Assembly: GCA_963377175.1 (NCBI GenBank)
Contig: CAUJNA010003779.1
Span: 37,501 to 101,500 of the forward strand
DNA length: 64,000 nucleotides
Direction of reading: 5' to 3'
From: Effrenium voratum
Lineage: Eukaryota; Sar; Dinophyceae; Suessiales; Symbiodiniaceae
Shown here: positions 1 to 13,002 of the stretch, one piece after another
How the letters are laid out: each line of letters opens with the position of its first letter
Position numbering within the stretch: the stretch's first letter is position 1
Made by a program: the position numbers and the translations under genes
The notes under the pieces: generated by a model
Databases searched by the model: none
What the model was told of the DNA's origin: nothing
What the model saw: only the letters and a program-made list of their open reading frames with translations

Positions 1-3000
1 CACGTCCCAAGAATGCGTGGAAGGAAACACTGTCCTGTGCCAAAATTGCAAAGATCATTTGCGAAACGTGCCTCGCACACTACAAACGTAAAGGCCTAGT
101 TGATTGGATTTTTGGGGCTGGTGGGGTCACTTCCTCTTGAAGGCTACCGTCATGCAAGTTACTTGGAGCAAAGAAGCATGTGGTTTGACAATCAGAGAAA
201 GATAGCCCGAGGGCGAGCTACTTCCAATTGGCTGTTCCACCTTTGCCCAGGCCAAGATTATGCAAATTTCCTAACACAGACAAAATACGGTTGCCATGAA
301 CCGGAATGGAATCCAGGCTTCAGATTGCTTTGGATGGGAGTTGCTGGAGAGGGGCGGTGGGGAAAGTTGAGTTCGAGTCCCCAGGCAACAGACATGGCCG
401 GAGTTCCCATGCCTTTGTACGTGTTTGCCTTTGCCTGTGCACCTTGACGTTCCCATTCACCCAGCAAACATGTTGTTGCTTATTGCAGTTGCTCAGGCCC
501 ATTTGAACCAACAAAGATGTGTCTGGCTGGGCCAATGCTAGCTCGATGCCACTCGATCCCACTGGATCCGAGGTGCGTGCCAGACTCCCGTCTCAGCTCA
601 CCCGAGCTGGAGAGGTTGATCGCCAAGATTTGCCGCAAGTGGATCATCGATGGCACGGACATTGGCAACGACAAGGTGCCAACAAGACGATGCTTAGTTG
701 GGCGATATGTCCTTTTGCCCAAAAGGAAGCTCAGAAAGGGATGGCATGGTTGCTTTGCTTCGGCCGCCCTTCTTGATGACCTAAAATGGCGCGATGCCAG
801 CTGAACAGCCGATATTTATAATTGACCCCCCCCCCAAAAAAAAAAGGTTTAAACGCCAGGCCTCCCTTTTCTTCGACACCAGAGAGACGCCTTTGCATGT
901 GGTGGAAGCGGTGTCCTGTAGGGTTGCAGCAGACCGAAACCTCTGGCGCCAGGTGTCAAAGGCTTGCTCCGAGATCGTGTCTTGGCTCCGATTACCCTTA
1001 CCCCTTTCGTTGGGTAACATTCCCATCCTACTTATCTACCAATGAAAGGGGGTGCGCATTCTACTTTCACTCTGAACGCATAGTTAGGTGGATCCCATTT
1101 GTTCAGGGTTGTTTATATGCATTTCCGCATGGTTGCCCTTGGTTGAGAAAAGGCTGGCAGGGCCAGACTCAGGTTTCCACAGAACTGGTTCAAACAGCCA
1201 ACCCGACGTGCACGGAAACCTCAATGAGGATGCGAAACTGGAGATCTGGCGCGCATCACCGGTTGGGCCAATCAGCGTCATGTTTCTGCTTTGGAGTGGG
1301 CATGGTCCAAAGGTTTGTGGCTGGGAAGAAGACATATCAGGAAGCCTGGTTTCCGTCAATCTCTCAGTGGTCGGTGAATCAAGCACGTTGGTCGTGGTGC
1401 ATATTTGAAGCCTTGACGTATCTCAAGCCAAGAGCCTTGACGCAACCGCCCCGACCACTCCCCCCCTTCGTGCAACTTGGCTCAGGTGTGGCAGTCTAAA
1501 GGCCAGTTCTCCACCTGTGGGACGTGGCCCCGCGCTTCCTGGCTGGTGCAGGCGGGGTTCTTTACTTGGAGCCCGTCCCAAAGTTCTTGGTGTGTTTCTG
1601 GTAAGACGCCGCGACTCTAGAAAGCTGGGAGCAATTTCTCAAGACTGACCTTTGGACTTTGGACCTTCTGAGCTTTTAGCCCAAAGGATCCAAGGGGTGA
1701 AGTTACTTCTGGGTCGTTTTTATGTCACGTTCATCATTTCACCGCATGAATGATCGAATCTTGGGGGAAGGAATCATGTTGCCCCGATGTTGGGCGAGAG
1801 CTTCTAGGCTTCTGCCCGTTTCGGCAGGCGGTCAAGGCCGAAAGGGGGCTGTGCTGCACGTTGCTTGGCACGTCGAGCCGGCAAGTCTCTCTCGGGTTGG
1901 GCTGCGTGGCAAGTGCTCCACCAAGGTGGAGGGTTGGCTTACGCATTCAGCCTCAGGGCACATGTCCTTTGGTTGGGAAAGAGCAATGCACATCAACAAG
2001 GGCCTGATTTCGAGACAGGGGGCATATTATGCAGCTGTGGTTCTCAGGTGCCCAAACTTTGTTGAAAGAAGGCAAGTTGTTTTGCAGGGTGTTGAGCCAG
2101 CCATCGGTTTAAAGTCGGGCTAGGTGTTTGACATGTTACGCGCATCAAATCGCGTGCGGCTACAAGCCTTGTAGTTATGTTGCTGGAAGTTGAAGCTGTG
2201 CCAAGCTATCAGCGTTGAGGCAAGGTTGTAGCAGGAAAGCAGGAGCTCAGGCTTTATAAGTGGGATCCCTATCCTGATGTGGGAACCCGAAACTGGGTTT
2301 TCGCCAAACGAAAAGTCCTGGATTTGGTGTGAGTAAACCTGTCCATTTGTTGGAATCCAAATGGGGTGGACCTGTTTCAGGATCCAAAAGCAAGTTGCCA
2401 CGTAAAAGATGCATTTTTTTTACGCTTTCAGGAGTGGCTTGGTGCTGGAGATCTCGTTTTACCATCGGGTGGCATTTAGTTGGGAATGCAACAGCGGCGC
2501 TTTCGGAGTCGCACAGAACGGGTCTTGTTCTCCAACTGGAACTATTCAGGCAGACTGAGACGGCGGCGGACACAAGGATAGAGAGACGCAAACAGGGACA
2601 GGGACAAACCCAGTGACGGAGACAGACAAGGAGACAGAGAGGTTATCTGCAGACTAAGGCGCCTGGATGATCAAGGACGCGAAATCTGCTTCGAAGATGA
2701 CGCGCAGCTACTTGCAGTCAACACAAATAGCAAGGTGCAGATACGCAGGTGACCCTTTGGGTGTATGCGTGCGATTGCGTCTTCTGGCAAGGGAACACAA
2801 AGCTCCCGTTTGGGCCCCAGGCTTGGAAGGATGTCCCTATGAGGGTGGCCGCATGTGAAGTCGCATTTGTTGTTCTGGTATTTTCTGATATCTGAGGTTT
2901 GACGTGCTTGCGGCCGTGGCGCCAGCCTCAGCATGTTTGCCAGATGCGCCTAGGCCTTGTTGCGGAGGAGCTCAATTTCGCAGGTCTTATTTGTTTCAGG

Positions 3001-4545
3001 ATTGAGATGGGTGAGCTGAGCTTCCAGTGTTCGTTGTTTGCTTTCTGGAGGGTTGGACCATCAAACATGAAAGGACAAGGCCGCGACTGCATTTCAGACA
3101 CTCATCCTGCATCGTCAAGCCAGGTTCAGTTGATTACATAAAGAAATTGAACCCAAGGAGTTCACAACAAGCTTGGGGCACGACTTTGACAAGGCTTCAG
3201 CAAGGGAGGTGAATAAGCTGTGGGCCCCTCGACCCGCCCAGCACTCGCTGATCGAAAGCCCTTCAAAGCCTTTCGCCTCCGCGGCTTGCAACAGGCCGTG
3301 GGATCGCTGGCGCTCATGGCGGTGCTGAGCTGCCTTCGACAGGCTCACCTACGAGGCACTTGGGAGCAGGTCAGAAACTGCCAGCGCACTGGAGAAAAAT
3401 CCACTCGGATCACTCGGACGGTCATTGGGGCGCCCAATGCGTTTCGATCGGGGCGCGTGACGAACCGGCCGTATGGCACGACGGACGCTGTCAGCCACCT
3501 GGCAGGAGGCCTGTTCTCGCGAAAGGCGGAAAGGGCCTCGGCCAATGGGCCGGGAGCTAAGACTTCGAGTGGATGTTTTTCATTTGAGCCAAGGGTAGCT
3601 CCCGATTTCTTGGGCAGGGGGAGTAGTAGGAATTTGGTGATGTCATGAGATTGAACTGTCCCCCCGTTCCTTCACTGCATGGGATGATGTTACATATCGC
3701 GGTCTATATCCCAATTGGAGACACTTCTCTTTGGGAGCATTCGGGAACTTGTTTTGCCCAAGCCAAAATGAAACCAATCAGAGAGGCCTGGTTTTGACAA
3801 GCCCTGAGCACGATCGAAACCAAGATTGATTAAGGAAATGCTGCTCCCAGGATCCCCGAGTTTGGGTGTTTTATGGATCCAACTCTGCGAGGTTCAACAA
3901 AGAAGATGACAGCACGGAGGACACAGAGACCGAAGATGAGGTCTGGCCCTGAAATCTCTCGCCCCAGTTCAGCATCGCCGGTTGGTCAATTGGGCTTGCG
4001 TGGGACCTGTGCCGATCTGAGGGGGTCATGCTGAAAAAGCAGTCGCAAATGCCTCGCAAACGCCTTCGTCTCGGCCGCGTGTGAGGCCAACGGCTTCTCA
4101 GGCAGTGACAGCGAAGATTCCCATTCTTCGCGGCCATAATGCGACCGGCCATGACGTCTTCCAAGAACCAAACTTCTTGGCATATGGGAGCAAGGGAGCT
4201 AACCAACAGCAGATCGACAAAGCTATGTGCATGACATGGGTGGGGCATGCCTCCAAGTAGGAACCAAGTATCATGCACGCGTTTCACCCTTTAGGCTCGT
4301 CGATTATGAGACGACTCCCGCACCTGCTTTGCCTCGGTTCTCAAAAGCCAATCCTTTCAGCTTTTTTTCGGGTTTTCCATGTTGGTTACCCAAAAGCTCA
4401 AACTTTAGTTCAAGGTGCTGTGGGCAGGCGAGTTGCAGAAGCAGGTGAGCCACATGGATTTTCCATGGTTAAGCCAAAAAAGAAGAAGCGTGCATGGAGT
4501 TTGATCTTGCCTTGACGCCGCTTGACGCGCCTTCCGCGCGGAGTC
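1..4545. other. stretch without a recognised gene
   Basis: No open frame here resembles a protein family I recognise, and the longest ones (about 225 codons at 822-1499) have no domain-like pattern. Base composition is the roughly balanced type seen in most of the window. A short frame at about 15-90 on the plus strand has a CxxC-like pattern but is too short to call. The right edge is the abrupt change to A+T-rich DNA near 4546. Confidence 0.5.
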
Positions 4546-6096
4546 TCCCTTTAACTTACAATATTAATTGCGAATTAAGCAGTCATTGGAGATGATTTTC
4601 GAATAATCGAGCATAGCGTGTAAACAAATACGTATTCCATAGACGATGTACAATGCATTATCAAAGAAGAATAGATGGTTATATTGATAGCTAGATTAGC
4701 TTATAATGAAAATAATTGGCATTAGGATTATGAGTCTTTATTAATAGTATTTTAATGAATGGGAATTTTCAATGATTAATATCGGTTATATTATACATTA
4801 AAAACATATTAATTTGAGATATGAGGATTTTTTTATTTTTTTATTTAAATGTTGTTTATTTATTAATTTACGAATTTGGAAGGAATAGTAGGATGAAGAA
4901 GAAAGGAAATGATTGTATGGCGATATATTTGTTTGTTTATTTATGAATGAAATTTGATTGTATATATATGAATATGTTTAGTATTATTAGTTTTATATTT
5001 TTTACTAAATATAATAAGGAATTTGAGATATGATTATTTTAATATTTGGGTGGTTGGTTAAATATAATATTATTTTTTTGAATTTGTGTTTGTAATATTG
5101 ATTAAATATTTGAAATGTGTAATTATGCGATAAACAATTTTATTACTATATATTTGTGGTTAATGGAAAATTATGTTTTGTCTTTTGTAAATTATATTTA
5201 TGAATATATAGATGTTTATTGATTGATAAATATATTTATGAATTAATATATAATATTATTTAATTGATACTAATTAATATACATAAATATAATTGTATTA
5301 ATTTAATGATATAATTTTAATAAATTAATTATATATTTTTTTATTTGAATATAATATATATTAATTATATTATTTAGATATTAATAATACATAATATTTT
5401 TTAATATTAATATATTGTTTGTATAATTATATATTAAAAAGAATATAAAGGAAAGATACCATTATAAAATAGATGATTTTTGAATTTCTATTATAATGAT
5501 TTTTTATTATAACGAAATTGTTCAACATATTTATATATTTTTTTTTCCCCCCCCGGATTGTTTCCCGAAATATTATCGTCGAGAAGATTTCGCAAAAAAA
5601 TGGTTTGGAGTATAAGTGTCGAAATATCCGGTATATCCCGGAAAAATGGTCCGGGCTTTAAATGAAGCCGTTATGATTTCCAAAAAAAGAATCGGAATAT
5701 AGATTTGTTTGTTTATAGCAATTTTGGTTGAAATCTTGCCCCTATTTTCCGAGAGTTTGGCGATATGAGAAACTCTGATATTTATGGGGCGATATTAATT
5801 CGGCTTTGCTTATACTTAGGATAATTTCTGGTCGATTGCGTTCTCGTTTGCGCTTGTAATAAGTATGTATGTGGATGGATCTTTTGATGTTATTAATCCG
5901 TGGGTCCGTTTTACCTTGTTTAGGCGATTGTTTTTTACTGATTCAGTATTGCGACCAGTCCGGCCCTCACTATGTTTCGCGACTTGTGTTTGGAGAATGG
6001 CATGTTTTTCGTATGCGAAGAATATGTATTTTTCGATATATATATAATATAATAAAATATATGGTGTTTGAGTTGCAAAATATGGCTTGCTAGCGC

Positions 6097-6171
6097 GGGC
6101 TCTATAAGATTTGTTCTGTTCTTGGCCTTCACGGCTTGGACCTTGGCCCCTGAGAGTTCGGCTTATGTGAT
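6097..6171 (+). repeat. direct repeat, copy 1, in the A+T-rich island
   Basis: About 75 bp recur at 6661-6740. The shared core TTGGCCCCTGAGAGTTCG lies at 6143-6160 and again at 6711-6728, with weaker similarity on both sides. Confidence 0.7.
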
Positions 6172-6303
6172 GCTTTGGGAAAAGTGCATGTGATGTTTTG
6201 CGGATTCTGGTCTCGGTTTGTGGATTGTTTTTGATGGATTGGAATATCTTACAATTCTTTCTTATGATTGTATTGATTTTTTTGGCACCCATCTTAATTT
6301 ACC

Positions 6304-6430
6304 CGTAATTGTTGGTTTGGATTGGTGGCTTGGGGATTGATCCTCTGGATTCTGTTGAAATTAAATGGGCAACCATCTCCTAACCTCCAAAATACCGATC
6401 CAAATTATTAGTCTAAACCAATAATTGGGG
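6304..6430 (-). repeat. tRNA-like SINE-type repeat, copy inside the A+T-rich island
   Basis: Read on the minus strand, this segment runs parallel to the copy at 19062-19178: both carry CCCATTTA, then ATCCAG, then AATCCCCAAGCCACCAATCC, then CAAACCA and CAATT. The ends form an inverted repeat (TTGGTTTGGATTGG against its complement, which is broken by a short insertion). Its presence links the island to the surrounding genome. Confidence 0.65.
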
Positions 6431-6520
6431 CAAGCTGATATTGCGCAGGCCAACCTATATAAATTCATGAAGTCCAGCTGATACTGCGTAGGACAGCCTC
6501 TATGAATTTATGAAGTGCAG
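6431..6520 (+). repeat. two tandem units of about 45 bp
   Basis: The units 6431-6474 and 6475-6520 both read AGCTGATA.TGCG.AGG followed by an ATGAA.T.CATGAAGT-like end. They directly abut the tRNA-like repeat at 6304-6430. Confidence 0.6.
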
Positions 6521-6660
6521 GGCCCGCATGTCGCGCTTAGGTGCGCGCAATACCCGAGAGCAAGCTTCGAAATAATATGTCTTAGACTATGCAGGCTGGA
6601 TCGCCTCAAGTCTGAGCAATTTGGCGACAGAGGCTGTTGATATGTATCACCGGGATATGA

Positions 6661-6740
6661 AGCCCGTAAAATCTCCTAGTCGTCTTGGGTCTGCCACCAC
6701 GGCCTGGATTTTGGCCCCTGAGAGTTCGATTTATACGATA
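6661..6740 (+). repeat. direct repeat, copy 2, in the A+T-rich island
   Basis: Partner of 6097-6171. The 18-base core is identical and the flanks have diverged. Confidence 0.7.
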
Positions 6741-9369
6741 TTCCATCAAATTTTCTAGATATTGTTTGATAGCCAGCTGAGCCTTTTCATAAATCCACAT
6801 CAAGTTTAGAAAGCGCCGGCGCAAAGTTGTGGACGCCTTATTCAATAACGAAATCCAACTTACCTCATTTATAAAGGCTTTGTGAGGGCATATCCTAGGC
6901 TTATGCTGGAATATCTTCAATTTGTCCGAGCTACTCCGGGCCTATATCCGGAAGATATAATAATTTCATTTTTTAGAGGGCCCAATTTCCCGAAATATTT
7001 TAGATATTTTTGGAATATCGTAGTCAGTTACCATTTTCTCGAAATATTCCAAAACCGTTTTTCGTTTAGTATGTGTTTGGTCTATCTGCCTATTTTTGTC
7101 TTTATGAGTATGGTTATATATATATATATCTGTTTATAATTATTAGTTGGAATATTTTATTATTATTTTTTTATCTTATAATTCTGTTATTTTCCTATTA
7201 GGTTTTATCTCGCACGTTGTTGGAAAGTAACGGGCCCCCGCTAATATATATATATATATATGGAATAAAATGTACGATATAATTTATTTTAAAAAAATGA
7301 TATGATTTAAATTCATTTTTGCCGAATTTATATAGATAAATAATATATAATCTAATTTTATATAAAAATCAATATATTATTAAGAAAAATGGAATTATAT
7401 GGTTTAATTCTAGAATTAATATATATATAATTTGGATTTATGAAATATAATATAAATTGATATAATTTATATAAATATTTCAAATTTGTAGTTTATAATA
7501 TAATCAATATAAATTATTTATATTAAATTAATAATATATTTAAATATAATTTTACAATTTATTTTATAAATTAATAAAATATTGATTTAGAAAAAACAGA
7601 TATAATTTATTAATTTATAATATAGTTTAAATCCAAAATAAATCGAATATATATATATATTGGAATGTCCGAATGGATCTATCTGTGCTTACAAATACAG
7701 CATAGCTGGCGCCACCAACACTTGGTGCCTAATTGCTTAAGGACCTAGGGGCAATCTCAACCGTCTCATTATGTGGTAGTTGCTTGGCCAATCCGGTTAA
7801 GAAGCGAAATAGAAAAATAAAGAGATAGTGCGAAAATTCATTAGGCCAATAAACGTCGGTGTAACATTTTAGCAGAGCAATAAAACACATAGCGGCAATA
7901 ATCAATCATCAAATCCTAATATATCCGTTTAAAACCCTCCAATAAATTTTAGTCAGGCCGCTGATACTATGTTCCTTATAATAAATTCAAAGAACCATAG
8001 TTCTTATCCTAAGAAAACAACATCGGACATGCAAAAGCAAGTCGGTAGCCCTGCCCAGGAAAGATGTTCTCCTGTATATAATTCCAGAATATAATTGTTA
8101 ATTCTAGGAATAATAAATATATAATTGAAATATATAATATACTAGAATCCTACCCACAAATCCCCAATTAAACTCTCCAATTTATATGTTTAAATAAATT
8201 TTAAATCTAAATAAAAAATAATATTAAACAAATATCTAAATAATTATATATTACATAAATTATATAAAATATATTAATATGTTCTTATAGAATTTCAAAA
8301 AATATTTTGTAAATATTACCTCAACCTCAAGGTCGTCATCCCGAAATTATCTAAATAAAGATCCCAATAATTAAATTACAAAACATAAAAATAAAACAAA
8401 TTCCAAATCAATAATTTTTAATTAAACATATTTCATGTTTTATTCACCTATCAATTTCATTAATTTCATGAGCTTCAATAAGTCTCGAAAATATAACAGA
8501 TTCCATCAAAAATATCAATAACATTATTAAATATAATAATTCATAAAATAATATATTTTATTATATATTCATTTTTTTTAAATATTATAATTAATATTCA
8601 ATATTTAAAACCATATCAATTTAATTTAAGTTAAATTTGTATTCATATGTTTGTGTTTTATGAATTCAATTACATTATAATTAAATTTTAAAATAAAAAT
8701 AATATATAATTCTAAAATTAATATAAAATTATACATATACCCTATTCAAATTTAAATTTATATATTCATCACCAATATATACATGTTTTTTTTTTTCAAT
8801 AATATTATATTCAATAAATATTTTATTCATTAATTTCAATTATAATTAAATATTTATAATATAATTTAATTTTAAAAATAATTATTTATCAAATTTATAT
8901 ATTTTTATAATATATATATATATATTTTTCATGTTGTTTCTTTATAATTCATTTCTTTGATTTTTAGATTAACATATTTATTATTTAATATATATTTAAT
9001 TTATAATTTTATTTATTTTTCCCGCGTTGTAACTCCGGCACCAAAACCTTTGAAGAACTAAGATGGTGGGCAGTGGCGGTAAGCCCAGGCGCGTTTCGCC
9101 AAGTGTTGGAGTATGGTTGGCGCCCCGCATCGCACGTGCCATCCCTTTGGGAACAGTCGAATTGTCACGCTCACAGGAATCACGCTGCAGCCTGCCATGA
9201 AACGGTGGCGATGCAATACATGAGTTGCAAAAAGAAACCCAGCGGATGTTGGGAATTGTCTGTGTCTGGTTTTGCAGCAACTATTCAGTCACCCACGGCA
9301 AAGAAAGCGTTTGTGTCTGATTCAGGTTTGCTCGAGAGCTCGGTGAATACATAGCAGCAGTAGGTAGTC

Positions 9370-9535
9370 GTCGTCATACTCGTAATTTAAAAGTCGTAGT
9401 AGCAGCCGCCGACGTAGTAGCCGTAGCAGTCGTAGCCGTAGCAGTGGTAGTCGTAGTGGTTGTAGTAGTCGTAGTAGTCGTAGCAGTCGTAGTAGTCGTG
9501 GTAGTCGTGGTAGTCAGTAGTAGTAGTAGCTGTAA
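9370..9535 (+). repeat. imperfect GTA/GTC trinucleotide repeat
   Basis: About 165 bp of GTAGTC, GTAGTA and GTCGTA triplets. It produces an apparent poly-threonine frame on the minus strand that should not be taken as a protein. A similar tract lies at 30240-30425. Confidence 0.85.
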
Positions 9536-10385
9536 TAATCTTCCTATTTGTAAACGGACCCCCAATAATAGAAACCTCCAGCCAACCTAAAAAATTGCCA
9601 ATGCCAACTTTAAGTTACTCAATATATACTAAACTCTCTGCAAAACAGATGAACTCAGCCAAGCTCCCCAAATGCGCTTATTAGCTGGAGAGGTTTTATT
9701 CTTACAATCTCCATTACGTTCCCTTCATAAGGTCTCACTCAAAACTTGTACTCCGAGCGCGTTTTCCTTTCAAACCAATGCTTTGCCTGCAGGAGGTGTT
9801 TTCATTTTACGGTCTCCACTAGGTTCCCTGCACAAGGTCTTACTCAAAAGTCGTACGCAGCCGCTCGCTGTTCAGTGGAGGCAATGGGGCAACTGCAAGG
9901 TCACATTTGATCAACTTGCAGTTCGGGCACGGCCTGTTGAAGAAGCCTCGCCAAATGCGCTGCGCCTGAGTTGATTCCTTTCCCTTGCACGCACGCACAA
10001 ACACACGCCCACACAAAAAATGCATGGCATGTGATGCCTTGCATGGATATGTGTGCATTGGTTTGGCTTCTGGGAGCCCGGGCGAAGCGTTCAATGTGAG
10101 TTTGCCTGGGGACCTTTTTAAGTGACCCTGCCGTTTATCTCCAGCCCCGGGTGTCTGAGCAGCAAAGCGAGCTCTCACTCAGTGTGGCGGTATGAACATC
10201 TCCAAAGGTCTGATTTCGGGGTTCCAAAGCAACCCCTTCAAGGTCTCCAAAGGTCTGATTCTGCAATGCTGGGAGACCGTGCAATGCTGGGTGTGCCGCA
10301 TTTCTCATCGAAAACGGTAGGTTCTGCCTCAGTTGCGATCAGTCAAAGGCTGCGCCTGCCGCAGTGTCAACCCATTGACGCTTAC

Positions 10386-10470
10386 AACTTCTCGGTTGCT
10401 TTCTGCTCCCCTGCTAAAAATTTAACTTTTGGTGCTAACATTCAAGCAGAATGCAACCACGACTTGATCA
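10386..10470. repeat. copy of sequence found downstream of the PrmC gene
   Basis: TTCTCGGTTGCTTTCTGCTC and the following 50 bases match 24794-24905, except that the latter holds about 35 extra bases after TTTAACTTTT. A second short match to PrmC exon 3 (CAGGAGGTTA and AAGATCATGG on the minus strand) lies near 10912-10980, at about the right distance. This may be a decayed partial copy of the PrmC 3' region, or a shared dispersed repeat. Confidence 0.5.
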
Positions 10471-10606
10471 TTCTCATTGCTTCGCGGGAACTGGGGGTGC
10501 CACCTCTGGGGCTCATCGACTCTGCAGCTACGTTGCCGCGGCGCGGCAGAGTGCCATGATTCAGCTTCTCAGATCAGTAAATTCACATTGCCCCAAGAGT
10601 CATTTG

Positions 10607-10715
10607 GCTGTGGTTGTCACAAATGGGGGAACCCCAAAATGGCTTGGTCTGGTAAATGGAACCCATGACTCAAACAGGCGGTCCAATTCCTGGTGGTTAA
10701 GTTTTGACCCACACA
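10607..10715. mobile_element. short inverted-repeat element, family 1
   Basis: The element opens with GGCTGTGGTTGTCA and closes with TTTTGACCCACACA. It is flanked by the direct repeat CATTTG (10601-10606 and 10716-10721), as expected for a target-site duplication. Confidence 0.75.
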
Positions 10716-12776
10716 CATTTGAGCCGATCCCCTGCTTAGAAACCCGCAACTCACTTAGTCACTCGAAGCCAGAATCAAGCACTCCAGTCACTACCTTCCC
10801 GCGCAACCAATGCTCCTGAGGAGCACGAATTAGAGACGCCCGGTAGGACGTGTCATGGGTACAGTCTGCACCACAATGAAATGAAATCACCCATTCGGTG
10901 GGCTGGCTCCAAAAGCGCCATGATCTTCATACTCTCTGACTTCATAGCTTGCACGATATATCTTTCCGTAACCTCCTGAACATGTTGACGCTCTTGGCTG
11001 CCCTTCACTTTCCTGCAAAGTAATCGGTAAGAAATCCTTGCAGCAACTCCTTAAGATCAGAGATTCATCCAAAGCAGGATGAAGAGCAGTCCCGCTTTGC
11101 AGTGCCACAGCCTACTTAACATAATACGCCTTCACAGCTGTTGAATCAATCCTTGCCGCGCAAGAAGTTTGCTCCATGTAAGCACCGGCTGTGAAGGCGT
11201 TGACACTGCGCCTACTTGCCCTACATGCTATGACAGTGTGGCATCCCATGATCCCTCGCGCTAGTGCGGAATGGGTGTGCAAGAGGCACGCCAAAACTTT
11301 ACAATGGAAAACAGTGCTAGTCGAGCCAGTCAACGCATTGAACCAATCTCTCTAGAATCTCTTTGTATGTGCATATATATGTATATATAGGATGTGAGTA
11401 TACCGGTATGTGTTGGAGTTTGGCTGGCTTGACAGTTCCAGAGACTCCGACGATCAGGCCGAGACCGACCTCAGCCCAGTTCCCAACAGCTCAAATTCAC
11501 CGCCTAAACAAATCAGGTGCATCCCTTGCAGCGCCTACAAAGCACATCCTGGCCCTGTGCTCAAAGCAGTTGCAGCGCGCAGTCGGAAGCAGGCGGTGGC
11601 AACCTGACGTGGTTGGCTGTGCCAATCGCAGCAACTGCAACCTCTGTCGCTGCAACGTTATGTCTGAAAGCTAAACACAGGGGTAATTCAACGCCCAATC
11701 GCACCTAGGCATCCCTTCTGTGAATGTACAAATGCTGCAATCATGCGTCAACGAGTCAAAGACAGATGCGCCTCACCATCGAAGCACTTTACAAAGCTCA
11801 GGAGAAATGTCAAAGCTGGAGAGAATCCTGCAACTTGACGGACGTCTTTGCATCTCTTGATAGCCCAAGAGAGGATTGTTGTCTCAAACAACGACACGCA
11901 AGCTGAAAACGTTCGGCCTGAAAGAATCTACTCCAGCAAGGTGTGGGTCCCGTACGGGAGGCCTGTCAAAGATGTCAATTGTCATGTGCTTGCAAAATAT
12001 GACGACCACAAACATGGCCAATTTCCTTGTGATGTGCGTTCACAGCCAACCAAAAGGGGGAGACCCAAAGAAAGATACATTCAAGGTTCAGCAGCTTCCA
12101 ATGCTTTGCAAGCCACATGTTTGAAACACTTGGGCCACGGCCTCCATTGCATCATGCTTGAAATTCGGTGCAGTCATGCACCCACTAGCAGCGTCGCTGC
12201 CATCCGGGAATAGCTGTCCCACGACCTTGCGATGGGACGTATCAAACAAACAAAATGAATCTTCAGCTTCCCTCGAATTTGGATTGGTAATCCCCAAACC
12301 ACCAACTACGGCTTACGTGATACAAGAGAAAAAAAGCCGCACAAAACAATGCACAAAGCATCTACAGCGCTGAACTCAGCGCTGAACTCCGTCTCAGAGA
12401 TCCTCCATCCGGAGGCCCAGGAGGAAAGCTGGTCCAGGCTGCCCGGAAAGCTACGCTGCACCAAATTGCGGCCGAGACTTCGGTCCTGCGCGAGAGAAAA
12501 CAACCACGCTAGATCTGAAAAATGTTACGTATAATATAATGCAATATACTATAACATCATGTGATATAATGTGATATGTTACAATATGAATATGATGCAA
12601 CATAATATAATATAATTTTATATTAATATAATATATACATACTACTTCAAAGGAAGCGAAGCCGCCAAGCGTCCTCTTGGACAATGACTGCCAGCTCTTG
12701 GGCCACCTCAGAATCCACTCGGTGCATAGACAACTTGGACGTCAAGTGAGTCATAGTCAAAACCTGGTACTAAAAT

Positions 12777-12894
12777 GGTCTACCCAGAACCATGTAATGA
12801 ATTAAGAAGGCGGCCGCAGCTACTTCTGGCTGAGATTGTCCCTTACCAACCTTCATCTACCCGGGTTTTGATTGTGGCTCAAGTGAGGCATAAG
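12777..12894 (+). repeat. dispersed repeat family 2 (about 115 bp), copy 1
   Basis: Shared landmarks are CCCAGAACCA, AAGAAGGCGG, TTGTCCCTTA, CCTTCA and CCCGGGTTTTGATTGTGGC, ending in GGCTCAAGTGAGG. Other copies lie at 14920-15033 and 34580-34697. The segment ends at a truncated family-1 element. Confidence 0.8.
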
Positions 12895-12902
12895 CAAAAC
12901 CT

Positions 12903-12955
12903 GGCCATGGGTCAACATCCAAATCGTACCCCCAATCCAACCACTAAAATAGGTA
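12903..12955. mobile_element. truncated family-1 inverted-repeat element
   Basis: Only the left part remains (CCATGGGTCAACATCC through CCACTAAAATAGGTAC). It is cut off exactly where the GC-rich module of the GAT satellite begins at 12957. Confidence 0.6.
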
Positions 12956-12956
12956 C

Positions 12957-13002
12957 TCCGCCGACCCCTTTCTCCAAAAGGGGAGGCGCATGGGAAGGGT
13001 TT
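12957..13002 (+). repeat. satellite-leading module, copy 1
   Basis: About 45 bp starting TCCGCCGACCCCTTTCTCC and ending GGGAAGGGTTTG. Near-copies start at 30621 and 40269. Its middle can fold (CCCCTTTCTCCAAAAGGGG). Here and at 30621 it directly precedes a GAT/ATC satellite. Confidence 0.75.

Larger units (their letters stand above)
4546..9024. other. A+T-rich island
   Basis: Composition changes abruptly at both edges: GC-rich sequence with a CCGCGCGG palindrome stops near 4545, and GC-rich DNA resumes at CCCGCG near 9021. Most of the interior (4550-5550, 7240-7660, 8080-9020) is long runs of A and T. Two less extreme stretches lie at 5550-7100 and 7670-8080. Stops are frequent in all frames; the longest open frames (158 codons at 5816-6292, minus; 104 codons at 6606-6920, minus) resemble nothing known. 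A copy of the tRNA-like repeat found elsewhere in the window lies at 6304-6430, which argues against simple contamination. Possible origins are an inserted foreign or organellar fragment, a distinct heterochromatin type, or an old mobile element. I cannot choose between them. Confidence 0.8.

Noticed and set aside
15..90. Plus-strand CVEGNTVLCQNCK, resembling a zinc site of a ubiquitin hydrolase
   Set aside because: Too short, on the opposite strand to the other genes, and cut by the window edge.
9374..9565. Poly-threonine frame
   Set aside because: Produced by the GTA/GTC repeat.
10887..11000. Minus-strand SGGYGKIYRAS, resembling a kinase glycine loop
   Set aside because: No further kinase motif nearby, and the region overlaps the possible PrmC-derived copy.
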